Notes: generated by a model not told the origin, from the letters alone. A DNA stretch of 64,000 nucleotides from an uncultured Isosphaeraceae bacterium (GCA_945957605.1 CAMFLR010000014.1:124001-188000); one strand, 5' to 3'; positions 33,123-41,016 are shown, counted from the stretch's first letter. Made by a program: numbers and translations.

Positions 33123-33788
33123 GTGGCCCGGAAATCGAATCCGTCTCCCAAGCGTTCCAAAAAGACGAAACCTGTAGATCCCTGGGCCGACGCAATCGCC
33201 CACCTTCGCGCGCACGACGAACTTTGGGCGGCGCGGATCGAGCGCATCGGTCCGTGCCTGCTCACCGCTCGTCCCGACCGCTTCGGCACGCTCGTTCGCG
33301 CAATTGTCGGCCAGCAAATCTCGTCCAAAGCCGCCGCAGCGATCGACAAGAAACTCCGCGACCTCGCCGGTGATCCGCACACGCCAGAAGCACTCATCGC
33401 GCAAGGAGCTGACGCCCTGCGCTCGGTCGGGCTCTCTCGCACCAAAGCCCAGTACGTTCTCAACCTCGCTGAGGCCGTACAATCCGGCGCGGCGCCCGTC
33501 GATGAATTTCACACCTGGGACGACGAGGCGATCACAAAAAGTCTGACGGCAATTAAAGGTATCGGCCCGTGGACGGCCGAGATGTTCCTCATCTTCTGCC
33601 TCAATCGTCCCGACGTCCTCTCGTGCGGCGATCTGGGCATTCGCGTCAGCCTGAAAAACCACCACGGACTCGACGATCTTCCCAACCCCAAGCTCTGCCG
33701 CGAATTGACGGAACCACTGAGACCTTACCGCTCGATTGCGATGTGGTATCTTTGGGCCGAAGTCGACGGCCCCAAGGACAAGTCCTGA
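33123..33788 (+). CDS. DNA-3-methyladenine glycosylase II family (AlkA-like, HhH-GPD)
   Basis: This is a base-excision repair glycosylase that removes alkylated bases. The 221-residue product contains the HhH-GPD fold: VRAIVGQQISSKAAAAI, the helix-hairpin-helix in IKGIGPWTAEMFLIF, and the catalytic Asp in DVLSCGDLGIR. It is shorter than E. coli AlkA because the N-terminal beta domain is absent; the N-terminus is instead a basic tail. GTG at 33123 is preferred: GGAGGAG at 33106-33112 is 10 nt away, whereas it would be only 3 nt from the alternative GTG at 33114. Confidence 0.92.
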   Translation: MARKSNPSPKRSKKTKPVDPWADAIAHLRAHDELWAARIERIGPCLLTARPDRFGTLVRAIVGQQISSKAAAAIDKKLRDLAGDPHTPEALIAQGADALRSVGLSRTKAQYVLNLAEAVQSGAAPVDEFHTWDDEAITKSLTAIKGIGPWTAEMFLIFCLNRPDVLSCGDLGIRVSLKNHHGLDDLPNPKLCRELTEPLRPYRSIAMWYLWAEVDGPKDKS

Positions 33789-33848
33789 CGTCACCCCGCC
33801 GGCCAGTCCCACCACCATCCCCACTCCCGAGCCATCGAGGATTCCCCC

Positions 33849-35408
33849 GTGGATTTCGACCTGATTCTCAAAGGCGGCTACGTGATCGACGGCTCGGGCG
33901 GACCGCCATTTCGGGCTGATGTCGGCATCATCGAAAACATGATCTCGGCCGTCGCCACACTCGACCAGTCGCGTGCGGCCAAGGTGCTCGACGTCACCGG
34001 ACACTACATCGCGCCCGGCTTCATCGACGCCCACGTCCACGGCGACTTGATGCTCCTCGCCGATCCCATCCACACCGCCGCGCTCAAGCAAGGGGTGACG
34101 ACTTACATCATCGGTCAGGACGGCTGCTCGTTCGCGCCAGGCAAAAGATCGACCATTGAATACATGAGGAAATACACAGCCGGATTCAACGGCAATCCGC
34201 CGGAGATCGAGACTGACTGGGAAGGTATTCCCGAATATCTCGCCAAGTTCGATCGCAAAACCGCGATCAATGTCGCCTATCTCATCCCGAACGGCAACGT
34301 CCGCATCGAGGTGATGGGCCACGAGCAACGCGTCGCCACCGACGACGAGCTCAAGGCGATGCAGCGCATGATTCGCGAAGGGATGGAACAGGGCGCCGTC
34401 GGCCTTTCGACCGGCCTCGACTACATCCCCTCCAACTACGCCGACGCCCGCGAAATCGCCGCCATTTGCGAGGCGATCACCCCGTACGACGGTGTCTACG
34501 TCACCCACATGCGCGCCTACGGCAAGCGGGCGACAATCGGCATGGAGGAAGTGTACGACATCGCCGCGCGTTCAAATGTGGCGTGTCACATCTCGCACTA
34601 CAACGGCCCGGCCGACCTGCTTCTGCCGCTGTGCGACCGTGGCCTGGCGCTCGGCATCGACCTCACTTACGACACATATCCCTACCTCGCCGGCAGCACA
34701 ATTTTGGGGATGGTCGCCCTGCCCGGCTGGGTCCAAGGCGGCGGCGTCGAAGCGACACTTGAACGTCTCTCGGAACCGGCCACTCGCGCCAAACTTCACT
34801 CCGAATGGTTCTCGGGCGAAGCCCCCTACCCGCTCGACCAGATGCACCTGGCGATGATCGCCAATCCCAACTGGCGTTGGGCCGAAGGGAAAACGGTGGC
34901 AGTCGCCGCCGATGAAGCCGGCCTCTCACGCGGCGATTTCATCATCGACATCTTGCTGGCGTCGGGCATGGCGGTGGGCGTAGTCGCCTTCCGCGCCGAT
35001 CGCACCGAGGAAGACGTGCGAGCGATCCTCCGACACCCCGCCCACATGGCCGGCTCCGACGGCATTTATCAAGGCGGTTTCCCGCATCCCCGCGGGTGGG
35101 GCGCCTTCGCACGATATCTCGGTTATCACACACGCGAGCTTGGCGACTACACGTGGGCTGAGGCGATCACCCACCTTGCCACCCACGCCGCTCGACGCTA
35201 TCGCCTGACCGATCGCGGATTGATCCGACCGGGGTACGTCGCCGACATCGCCGTGTTCGATCCCAAGACGATCATCGACCGCTCCACATACGCCGCCGGC
35301 CGAACCGAAGCCGAAGGCGTGGCGCACGTGCTGGTCAATGGCACGCTCGCGCTGGAGAACGGTCAACCGACCGGAGCGACACCCGGACGCGCATTGCGCC
35401 GGGCGTGA
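33849..35408 (+). CDS. N-acyl-D-amino-acid deacylase (D-aminoacylase)
   Basis: This is an amidohydrolase-superfamily zinc enzyme that hydrolyses N-acyl-D-amino acids. In 519 residues: the N-terminal beta segment DLILKGGYVIDGSGGPPFRA, the metal HxH in GFIDAHVHGD (about residues 58-67), QDGCSFAPG with the family Cys ligand, VTHMRAYG and CHISHYNGPAD with further His ligands, and the catalytic Asp in HMAGSDGIYQGG. The C-terminal strand returns to the beta domain (GYVADIAVFDPKTI). Length is typical. The start is GTG. D-amino-acid turnover from peptidoglycan is a plausible context; the M19 dipeptidase is 30 kb away. Confidence 0.93.
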   Translation: MDFDLILKGGYVIDGSGGPPFRADVGIIENMISAVATLDQSRAAKVLDVTGHYIAPGFIDAHVHGDLMLLADPIHTAALKQGVTTYIIGQDGCSFAPGKRSTIEYMRKYTAGFNGNPPEIETDWEGIPEYLAKFDRKTAINVAYLIPNGNVRIEVMGHEQRVATDDELKAMQRMIREGMEQGAVGLSTGLDYIPSNYADAREIAAICEAITPYDGVYVTHMRAYGKRATIGMEEVYDIAARSNVACHISHYNGPADLLLPLCDRGLALGIDLTYDTYPYLAGSTILGMVALPGWVQGGGVEATLERLSEPATRAKLHSEWFSGEAPYPLDQMHLAMIANPNWRWAEGKTVAVAADEAGLSRGDFIIDILLASGMAVGVVAFRADRTEEDVRAILRHPAHMAGSDGIYQGGFPHPRGWGAFARYLGYHTRELGDYTWAEAITHLATHAARRYRLTDRGLIRPGYVADIAVFDPKTIIDRSTYAAGRTEAEGVAHVLVNGTLALENGQPTGATPGRALRRA

Positions 35409-35458
35409 TCCCTTGTTCTCTCACTCATTGATTGAACGACTGCAAGCAAATTCCTGGT

Positions 35459-35586
35459 TCCCATGCTCCGCGTGGGAACCGATCTTCGGCCGCTCCCGCG
35501 GCCATTTTGCAACACCGACTCCGCTCGTACGGCCGAGAAATCGCCGCAGGAGCGGCAGGACTTTCGCTCCCACGCGGAGCATGGGA
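35459..35586. repeat. Composite inverted repeat C
   Basis: Two 19-nt arms (35459-35477 and 35568-35586) are perfect reverse complements, 90 nt apart. Each arm is also a hairpin by itself: GGTTCCCA with TGGGAACC (35456-35480) and CGCTCCCA with TGGGAGCG (35565-35589). The intervening segment contains another pair, GCCGCTCC and GGAGCGGC, so the whole element can fold as nested stems. It lies between the D-aminoacylase gene and the small antitoxin-like reading frame. It has the same design as repeats A and B. Confidence 0.88.
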
Positions 35587-35624
35587 GCGAGTAATAACCA
35601 CTTCTTAAGCAGGGAAATAATCCG

Positions 35625-35831
35625 ATGAATCAAAACGAAAAGACATCCAACCTGGGTGCAGAAATCCTGGCAGGGCTCAAGGCTTTCCGCGACAGTTTGC
35701 AGGCAGGCACGGCGATCGAAAAGAATCTCACCGTTCGAACTGTCGAACCTGAGATCCAAGTCGCGCCCTCAGAATCCTCTCCCACCAAAACGGGAGAGGA
35801 TTCCGATACGCCCCAATCATTTACAGATTGA
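35625..35831 (+). pseudogene. Probable remnant of a HigA-type antitoxin N-terminus
   Basis: The 68-residue frame starts NLGAEILAGLKAFRDSLQAG, then KNLTVRTVEPEIQ. This closely resembles the beginning of HigA-like helix-turn-helix antitoxins, which usually read (L/I)GxxxxxGLxEFxxALxxG...FTVRTVxL and then continue with the DNA-binding domain. Here the helix-turn-helix part is absent and the rest (SESSPTKTGEDSDT) is low complexity, so it is probably a truncated relic or a very small protein. GGGA precedes the ATG. It overlaps the 3' end of the convergent apbC gene by 11 nt and abuts repeat C. Confidence 0.5.
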
Positions 35832-36990
35832 TAATCTCAAGCTTCGGCATCTTGGGCGACTTGATATTCTGAATACTCACCTGCGCGGCGATCTGCTCGA
35901 CAATCCCCAGCAAATACGGCCGGCTTGGTGAGTTATCGGCATAAGCGCGGTCGAGATGCCCCTCGTCGCCCGCTTCGCGCAGGCTGATATTCAGCGGCAC
36001 TTCGCCCAGGAACGGCACGCCCATCGCTTCGGCTTTGCGACGCGCACCACCGCGTCCGAACAGGTAAACGCGTTCGTCGCCAGGATTCTCAAACACGCCC
36101 GTCTGACCGGCAAGTGCCTGAGCCGCCTTGCCGCCACGTGTTTGTAAATATGCCTGAACGTCGAAGAAGCTCATGTTCTCGATCATGCCCAGGATCGGCA
36201 CCTTGAGCTGGCGGAACATCGTCACGGCGCGAACCGCGTCGAGCAGCGCTACTTCTTGCGGCGTGCAAACGACGACCGCCCCCGTCAGCGGCAGTGTTTG
36301 AGCGAGCGTCAGCGGCACGTCGCCGGTTCCGGGCGGCAGGTCGATGACGAGATAGTCGAGCTGGCCCCAATCGACCTGATGCAAAAACTGCTGCATGATA
36401 CCGTGGAGCATCGGCCCGCGCATGATTACTGCACGCTCGGGCTCAATCAGAAAGCCCATCGACATCAGCTTGAGGCCGTTCGCCTCGATCGGCTGAATCC
36501 GCTCGCCGACAGCCATCGGTCGCCCGGTGGCACCGACCAAATGCGGGATCGACGGGCCATAAACGTCGGCGTCCATCAGGCCGACGCTCGCGCCGTAGGA
36601 TCGCAGGCCATAGGCGATCGAGGCCGCCATCGTGCTCTTGCCGACGCCTCCCTTGCCAGAGCCAACCGCGATGACGTTCTTCACGCCCGCGATATCCCCC
36701 TTCTCGGCGATTCCCTTGCCGCGGACATCAGCCGTCATCGTGATGTTGTACGTCAGCTCGCTACCGAGCCGAGCATTCAACGCCTCGCGAACATCGGCCT
36801 CGATCTTTGCCTTCAGCGGGCAGGCAGGAGTCGTCAGATTGACGGCCAGCGAGACCGACGAATCCGAGATCTGAATGTTTTTGATCATCCCCAGGTCGAC
36901 GAGGTCGCGATTGAGGTCGGGATCCTTGACCCCTTTCAGGGCGTTCAAGACGTCCTGCTCGGTCAGGTTGGAGCTCTTTTTGCCGAACAT
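35821..36990 (-). CDS. apbC: Mrp/ApbC-type iron-sulfur carrier ATPase lacking CxxC
   Basis: This is a P-loop ATPase of the Mrp/NBP35 family that carries Fe-S clusters. In 389 residues: an N-terminal MIP18/DUF59 domain (about 10-90, VKDPDLNRDLVDLGMI, TTPACPLK), the deviant Walker A GSGKGGVGKSTMAAS (about 112), DADVYGPSIPHLVG, and DYLVIDLPPGTGDVPLTLAQ. The family CxxC pair, normally right after ENMSxF, is missing: the sequence reads IENMSFFDVQAYLQTRGGKA. Only two Cys remain, one in the DUF59 domain and one in VVVCTPQE. Another 163-residue gene lies 64 nt upstream on the same strand. Confidence 0.9.
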   Translation of the reverse strand: MFGKKSSNLTEQDVLNALKGVKDPDLNRDLVDLGMIKNIQISDSSVSLAVNLTTPACPLKAKIEADVREALNARLGSELTYNITMTADVRGKGIAEKGDIAGVKNVIAVGSGKGGVGKSTMAASIAYGLRSYGASVGLMDADVYGPSIPHLVGATGRPMAVGERIQPIEANGLKLMSMGFLIEPERAVIMRGPMLHGIMQQFLHQVDWGQLDYLVIDLPPGTGDVPLTLAQTLPLTGAVVVCTPQEVALLDAVRAVTMFRQLKVPILGMIENMSFFDVQAYLQTRGGKAAQALAGQTGVFENPGDERVYLFGRGGARRKAEAMGVPFLGEVPLNISLREAGDEGHLDRAYADNSPSRPYLLGIVEQIAAQVSIQNIKSPKMPKLEIINL

Positions 36991-37054
36991 CAGCGCGATT
37001 CCCTCTTTCGGGCAAGTGGACTAAAAGCAGTTGTGAAAGAACGAACGGAAGATC

Positions 37055-37546
37055 CTATTGATCAGGAAGATCGGGCATGAACGGTGCCACGATCGGCGCG
37101 GTAATGAGAGCCTTTTCCCAGACTTCCGGCTCGGGCTCGATCGGTATCGACCATCCGCTGCGCTGAGTTCGCGTTCGTGCCAGCGGCAGCCAGGTTTGAA
37201 TCAGGTTGGCGACGTCCGGCGGCGGTGCCCAGCCGGAGATCACGTGAGTGGCGCCGAACTCTCGGGCCAGTTCGGCCGCGCCGGCGAGCTTTTGCGGATT
37301 GAGAACGAGAAAAAAGCCTTCTGGCGCAACATTCGCGATATGCACGAGATCACGAAGCATCGGCTGCGGCCGGTCGGCCAGGTCGATCACGACAATCGGG
37401 GCGAGCATGCCGGCAGCCGCGCGTTCGAGGCTGGCAGTCGAGCGTGATTCCACGAGCTTTGGCGCATTGCGGCCGGCCAGACGTCCGCGCAACTGGCGTG
37501 CCCAGGTTCCCAATCGCTCATGAACCACCACCAACGGCTGCGACAT
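37055..37546 (-). CDS. Protein of unknown function, possibly receiver-like
   Basis: The product has 163 residues and is cytoplasmic. The pattern of strands and helices (PLVVVHERLGTWARQLRGRL, APIVVIDLADRPQPMLRDLV, EGFFLVLNPQKLAGAAELAR, GATHVISGWAPPPDVANLIQ) resembles a flavodoxin- or receiver-like fold without a full set of phosphorylation residues; this is inference from appearance. The C-terminal tail is Pro- and Trp-containing. It precedes apbC by 64 nt on the same strand, so the pair is probably co-expressed. Confidence 0.65.
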   Translation of the reverse strand: MSQPLVVVHERLGTWARQLRGRLAGRNAPKLVESRSTASLERAAAGMLAPIVVIDLADRPQPMLRDLVHIANVAPEGFFLVLNPQKLAGAAELAREFGATHVISGWAPPPDVANLIQTWLPLARTRTQRSGWSIPIEPEPEVWEKALITAPIVAPFMPDLPDQ

Positions 37547-37789
37547 CCCTTGCTCAAACCCTTCGATAGCAAACGACGCGGTGCCTCGAATTCAACGCTG
37601 GATTTCCCTTTGATCTTATCACGAACGTCCAGCATGCGGGAGTGGTTCTATCCTGGCTCAGTGGCCTGACCATTCGGTCGCTTGAATCGGGGCGGCTCTG
37701 ACCGATAAGATGATTGGAGACGGAGATGCGTTCGGCGTTCGACCTGCCTCGCTCCGATCCGTTCCTTGCCCGGAAGGCTCGAACCAGCG

Positions 37790-38776
37790 ATGCCTGATCG
37801 CGACTATTATGAAGTGCTTGGTGTCCAAAAAAACGCGACGCCCGAGCAAATCAAAAAGGCTTACCGGGGTCTGGCCCGGAAACACCACCCCGACGTAAAC
37901 CCGGGTGATAAAAAGGCCGAAGGGCTGTTCAAAGAAGCCCAGAAAGCCTACGACATCCTTTCCGACGTCGAAAAACGGAAGACTTACGACCAGTTCGGCA
38001 TGGCCGCTTTTGAAGGCGTCGGCGCTGGTCCCCGCTCGAACGCGTCGGAATGGTCGGCCCGCCAGGGCGGCGGTGGTGCATCGGGGTTCGAGAACATCGA
38101 CCTGAGCGCGTTCTTCAACCAGGGAAATGCCAATCATCCCGGCGACTTCGGCGAAACTGGCCACAACGCCAGCATCTTTGAAGAGTTGATCGGCCGGGTT
38201 CGCGGCGATCGTGGACGGAAGCGTGCCCCTCGCGCCGCCAAGGCGACCGAAGCGAAGCTCAACATCCCGTTCCTCACGGCGGTGCGCGGCGGCGAGACGT
38301 CGATCGACGTCCAGCGCGAAAACGGTACGCGTGAGACGCTGGTGGCGCGCATTCCCCCGGGCGTTGAAACCGGTTCCAAGCTTCGGCTCCGCGGGCAAGG
38401 CGAGTACAGTCCCGAAGGAGTTCGCGGCGACCTGACGATCCTTCTCACCGTCGATCCGCATCCCTACTTCACTCGCGAAGGCCGCAATCTTTCCGTCGAC
38501 GTTCCGGTAACTGTCGGCGAAGCGGTGCTCGGTGCGAAGATTGATGTGCCGACGCTTGACGGTCAGAAGACGATGCCGATTCCGGCGGGAGCCTCTTCAG
38601 GCCAGAAACTCCGGCTTCGCGGCCAGGGCGTCCCAGCGTACAAGGACACCCTGGCCGGTGATCTGTTCGTCGTCGTCAAGGTTGTGGTTCCCAAGTCGGT
38701 CGACGAGGAGAGCCGCAAGCTGATCGAACAGTTCGCCGAGCGCAATCCGGCGCAGCCTCGTGCGGGACTCTGGTAA
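37790..38776 (+). CDS. cbpA: J-domain chaperone, CbpA type
   Basis: This is a DnaK co-chaperone of 328 residues. The J domain (residues 1-68) has DYYEVLGVQKNATPEQIKKA and the HPD tripeptide at 33-35 (KHHPDVNPGDKKA). A Gly/Asn-rich linker (about 75-130) is followed by the C-terminal substrate-binding domains (KLNIPFLTAVRGGETSIDVQ, VARIPPGVETGSKLRLRGQG, MPIPAGASSGQKLRLRGQG). There is no cysteine-rich zinc finger, so it is a type B (CbpA) J protein, not DnaJ. The ATG at 37790 is the family start. The following gene is its modulator CbpM, which confirms the assignment. Confidence 0.93.
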   Translation: MPDRDYYEVLGVQKNATPEQIKKAYRGLARKHHPDVNPGDKKAEGLFKEAQKAYDILSDVEKRKTYDQFGMAAFEGVGAGPRSNASEWSARQGGGGASGFENIDLSAFFNQGNANHPGDFGETGHNASIFEELIGRVRGDRGRKRAPRAAKATEAKLNIPFLTAVRGGETSIDVQRENGTRETLVARIPPGVETGSKLRLRGQGEYSPEGVRGDLTILLTVDPHPYFTREGRNLSVDVPVTVGEAVLGAKIDVPTLDGQKTMPIPAGASSGQKLRLRGQGVPAYKDTLAGDLFVVVKVVVPKSVDEESRKLIEQFAERNPAQPRAGLW

Positions 38777-38843
38777 GTCCCGCGCATCGTGCCGGCCTTC
38801 ATCTTGTAGAGACACCTTCCCCTCGTCGCCAGGCGGAAACACC

Positions 38844-39161
38844 ATGAGCGACCCGATTTACACCCACGAAGTCGTCGCCACGCGATTCGCGATCGATCCC
38901 AGAGCCCTCGCGCGTTACGAACGGCTGGGCTTGATCCAAAGCGTCGAGGACGCGGGCGTAACCGGCTTTCGCCCCAGCGAAATCCAGCGCATCTGGTCGA
39001 TCGTCACCTATCAACGCGACCTCGGCGTGAACCTGGCGGGTGTCGAAGTGCTCCTCAAAATGCGCGATCAGCGTGATCACCTGCAGTCGCTGCTCGCGCA
39101 ACTCTCGTCCGAGATCGCCGGGCTTCTGGCGGACGACGGCGAGCCCGAAACCCATGCCTGA
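38844..39161 (+). CDS. cbpM: Chaperone modulator CbpM (MerR-like)
   Basis: CbpM binds the J domain of CbpA and inhibits it. The product has 105 residues, the family length, with a MerR-like helical domain (RFAIDPRALARYERLGLIQS) followed by EIQRIWSIVTYQRDLGVNLAGVE-type helices and an acidic tail. The position immediately downstream of cbpA is the standard arrangement in proteobacteria. Its stop overlaps the ATG of the next gene by 8 nt, so the downstream genes are likely translated from the same message. Confidence 0.88.
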   Translation: MSDPIYTHEVVATRFAIDPRALARYERLGLIQSVEDAGVTGFRPSEIQRIWSIVTYQRDLGVNLAGVEVLLKMRDQRDHLQSLLAQLSSEIAGLLADDGEPETHA

Positions 39162-39405
39162 CGCCGCCAATCGTCCCCGCAGCAAGATTCCCCTGCTCCA
39201 GCGCGACGATTTGACGCCTCGCGAACGAGCCAGAGTCGGCCTCGCGGCGTCGTGGCTCCTCGCGAGCGGACTCGCCGCCATTGTCGCACTTGGTAGTTTG
39301 ACGATCTGGCACCTGGTGCGCAGAGGGCGACTCATTCGCGATGGCCTGAAACCACCGCGAATCACCACCGAATTCGATGACGAGCTTCCCCCTGCCCAGA
39401 AATGA
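39154..39405 (+). CDS. Small single-helix membrane protein
   Basis: The product has 83 residues and the function is unknown. A basic, charged N-terminus (RSKIPLLQRDDLTPRERARV) is followed by one transmembrane helix (about 29-51, LAASWLLASGLAAIVALGSL) and an acidic tail (TEFDDELPPAQK). It starts inside the end of cbpM (8-nt overlap) and its stop overlaps the start of rnpA (ATGA). This tight packing between cbpM and rnpA supports it as a real gene. Confidence 0.75.
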   Translation: MPDAANRPRSKIPLLQRDDLTPRERARVGLAASWLLASGLAAIVALGSLTIWHLVRRGRLIRDGLKPPRITTEFDDELPPAQK

Positions 39406-39788
39406 ACCTCAACGTTATGGATCAGCGTTTCCGGGCCCACGAACGAATCAAGAACCCCGCAGAGTTCCGCCGTGCTTTCGACCGCAAACGATCCGTTTCC
39501 GATGCACTTATGATCGTTTATGGAGTCGAGAACGGCCTAGCCTTCCCGCGCCTCGGGCTTTCTGTCGCTAAGAAGAAAGTCAGAAAGGCGAATGCGCGTA
39601 ATCGTATCAAACGCGTCTTGCGCGAAGCATTTCGACTCTCAAAATCCGACCTGCCGCCAGGTGTCGACCTCATCATCGTCGCGCGAGGCCCGGCAATTCC
39701 GTTCGCGCACGCTCGCAAGGCGCTTCCCGAGCTTGCGAAGGCCGTCGCCCGCCGACTTGCCCCGCTTCCCATCAAGGAGCAGGCATGA
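39402..39788 (+). CDS. rnpA: Ribonuclease P protein component
   Basis: This is the protein subunit of RNase P, which trims tRNA 5' ends. The 128-residue product has RIKNPAEFRRAFDRKRSVSD at the N-terminus and the RNR signature LGLSVAKKKVRKANARNRIK with RVLREAFRL (about residues 52-80). The start overlaps the upstream stop, and the next gene yidD overlaps again (ATGA). rpmH, which usually precedes rnpA, is not here; the neighbours upstream are cbpA, cbpM and a small membrane protein. Confidence 0.96.
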   Translation: MNLNVMDQRFRAHERIKNPAEFRRAFDRKRSVSDALMIVYGVENGLAFPRLGLSVAKKKVRKANARNRIKRVLREAFRLSKSDLPPGVDLIIVARGPAIPFAHARKALPELAKAVARRLAPLPIKEQA

Positions 39789-40027
39789 CGGCACGCATCT
39801 GGAAATGGCCCGGCCAGGCTGCCGTCGCGGTTTGTATTGGCGTCGTGCGCGTCTACCAGCGCGTTCTCAGCCCTCTCTTCGGCCAGGCTTGCCGCTTTCA
39901 TCCCAGTTGCAGCAATTACATGATCGCGGCATTGCGTAAGTATGGATTGATCCGAGGATTGCTCAAAGGGTGTTACCGCATCATGCGTTGCAATCCCTGG
40001 AATCCTGGTGGAATCGATCTGCCCTGA
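39785..40027 (+). CDS. yidD: Membrane protein insertion efficiency factor YidD
   Basis: YidD is a small amphipathic protein that assists insertion of inner-membrane proteins together with YidC. The 80-residue product shows the family signature: VYQRVLSPLFGQACRFHPSC, then SNYMIAALRKYGLIRG, then GCYRIMRCNPWNPGGIDLP. It overlaps rnpA by 4 nt, the common rnpA-yidD arrangement, but yidC is not downstream; the next gene is convergent and begins its stop region 4 nt later. Confidence 0.96.
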   Translation: MTARIWKWPGQAAVAVCIGVVRVYQRVLSPLFGQACRFHPSCSNYMIAALRKYGLIRGLLKGCYRIMRCNPWNPGGIDLP

Positions 40028-40031
40028 TTCC

Positions 40032-40520
40032 TCACTTCTTGTCGCCGAGGCGAATGAAGTGTGTCCAGGCAATATGGGTTTGTGATTCCCCCTCAGCGCG
40101 GCTGATAACCAGCGTGGTGGTCGTGTTCGTCCCGTGCACCACGAGGACGCGTAGCTTGACAGGGCGACCGGCCGAATCATCTTGCGAGGCAACCGACTTC
40201 CTGTCCATCAGCGATTTCAAACCTTTGGCGTCGGAATTCTCCGGCGTTTTTTCCAATTTCTTTTTGTAAAAATCGACAACTTTTTCGATCGGATCGGAAG
40301 TCGCGAGAATGCTAGAGCACTGGACCGACTGAAAATCGGGATGCCCTCCGTCCGCCATCGTCGCGCCGTCGACCATCTTTGCGTCCGGGTAAAGCCAACG
40401 GCTCAACTCGGTCATGAGCGTAATTCTTGGCGCCTCCTTCCCATCTTCGCCTGCGCCAATCGCGACGGTGTGAAAGGTCGCGAGACCTGCGAGCATCAGT
40501 CCCAGCACAATTCGGCGCAT
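40032..40520 (-). CDS. Small exported protein of unknown function
   Basis: The product has 162 residues. The start at 40520 gives a clear signal peptide (MRRIVLGLMLAGLATFHTVA) with AAAGGAA upstream; a much longer upstream frame is arginine-rich and unlikely. The mature part is soluble and mixed alpha/beta (ITLMTELSRWLYPDAKMVDG, PIEKVVDFYKKKLEKTPENS, RVLVVHGTNTTTTLVISRAE). The middle segment resembles phosphoserine-like or lipoprotein-type small domains only vaguely; no family is assigned. It is convergent with yidD, with 4 nt between the stops. Confidence 0.75.
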   Translation of the reverse strand: MRRIVLGLMLAGLATFHTVAIGAGEDGKEAPRITLMTELSRWLYPDAKMVDGATMADGGHPDFQSVQCSSILATSDPIEKVVDFYKKKLEKTPENSDAKGLKSLMDRKSVASQDDSAGRPVKLRVLVVHGTNTTTTLVISRAEGESQTHIAWTHFIRLGDKK

Positions 40521-40680
40521 GGCGAAGTTCCTTTGGGTCAAATCGAAGTGTGAGTTGGCGTCTCCAAAGAGAAACGTACAGTTCGGTTCTCCCTTAGTCC
40601 ATGCGCAACGAAAGCGAGACGGGAGTTGCCCCGTCTCGCTTCGAATTCGACCTGAATTGTTCGTTCGTGAAAGGCGCTTC

Positions 40681-41016
40681 TTACCACCAGCGGTTACGAC
40701 GGAAAGGCCCCCAACCGCGGCGATAGCCGTAGGGTGCGTAGTAGGAACGGGTGTAAACCGGATAACCACCACCGCCATACACAACGCCCGGCGAGTAGCC
40801 GTACGCCGGCGCCGCGAATCCCGAGTAGCCCGAGCTATAGCTGAATCCCGGTGAATAAACTGCAGTGCCACCGCCGTAGTAGGGCGATCCGACGTAAACC
40901 CCCCGGCCTGTCCAGGGATTGCCAACCGCGACTGACAACTGCGCTTGTGATGTACCCGCCGATGCGAGAACCATTCCCCCCGCCACGACGAATCCCATGA
41001 TCCATGTTCGGTTCAT
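40681..41016 (-). CDS. Exported Gly/Tyr-rich protein
   Basis: The product has 111 residues. The signal peptide is MNRTWIMGFVVAGGMVLASA with a likely cut after SQA. The mature part is extremely rich in Gly and Tyr (VGSPYYGGGTAVYSPGFSYS, then SGYSGFAAPAYGYSPGVVYG) and ends RRGWGPFRRNRWW. Such composition suggests a disordered surface or envelope protein; planctomycetes carry several of this kind. The ATG at 41016 is chosen because the signal peptide starts there and GGAG lies upstream. It is divergent from the mntH-like gene. Confidence 0.8.
   Translation of the reverse strand: MNRTWIMGFVVAGGMVLASAGTSQAQLSVAVGNPWTGRGVYVGSPYYGGGTAVYSPGFSYSSGYSGFAAPAYGYSPGVVYGGGGYPVYTRSYYAPYGYRRGWGPFRRNRWW

Noticed and set aside
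32655-34508. 617-codon minus-strand frame across three plus-strand genes
   Set aside because: It spans the ends of the aminotransferase, the glycosylase and part of the deacylase, all with clear motifs on the other strand.
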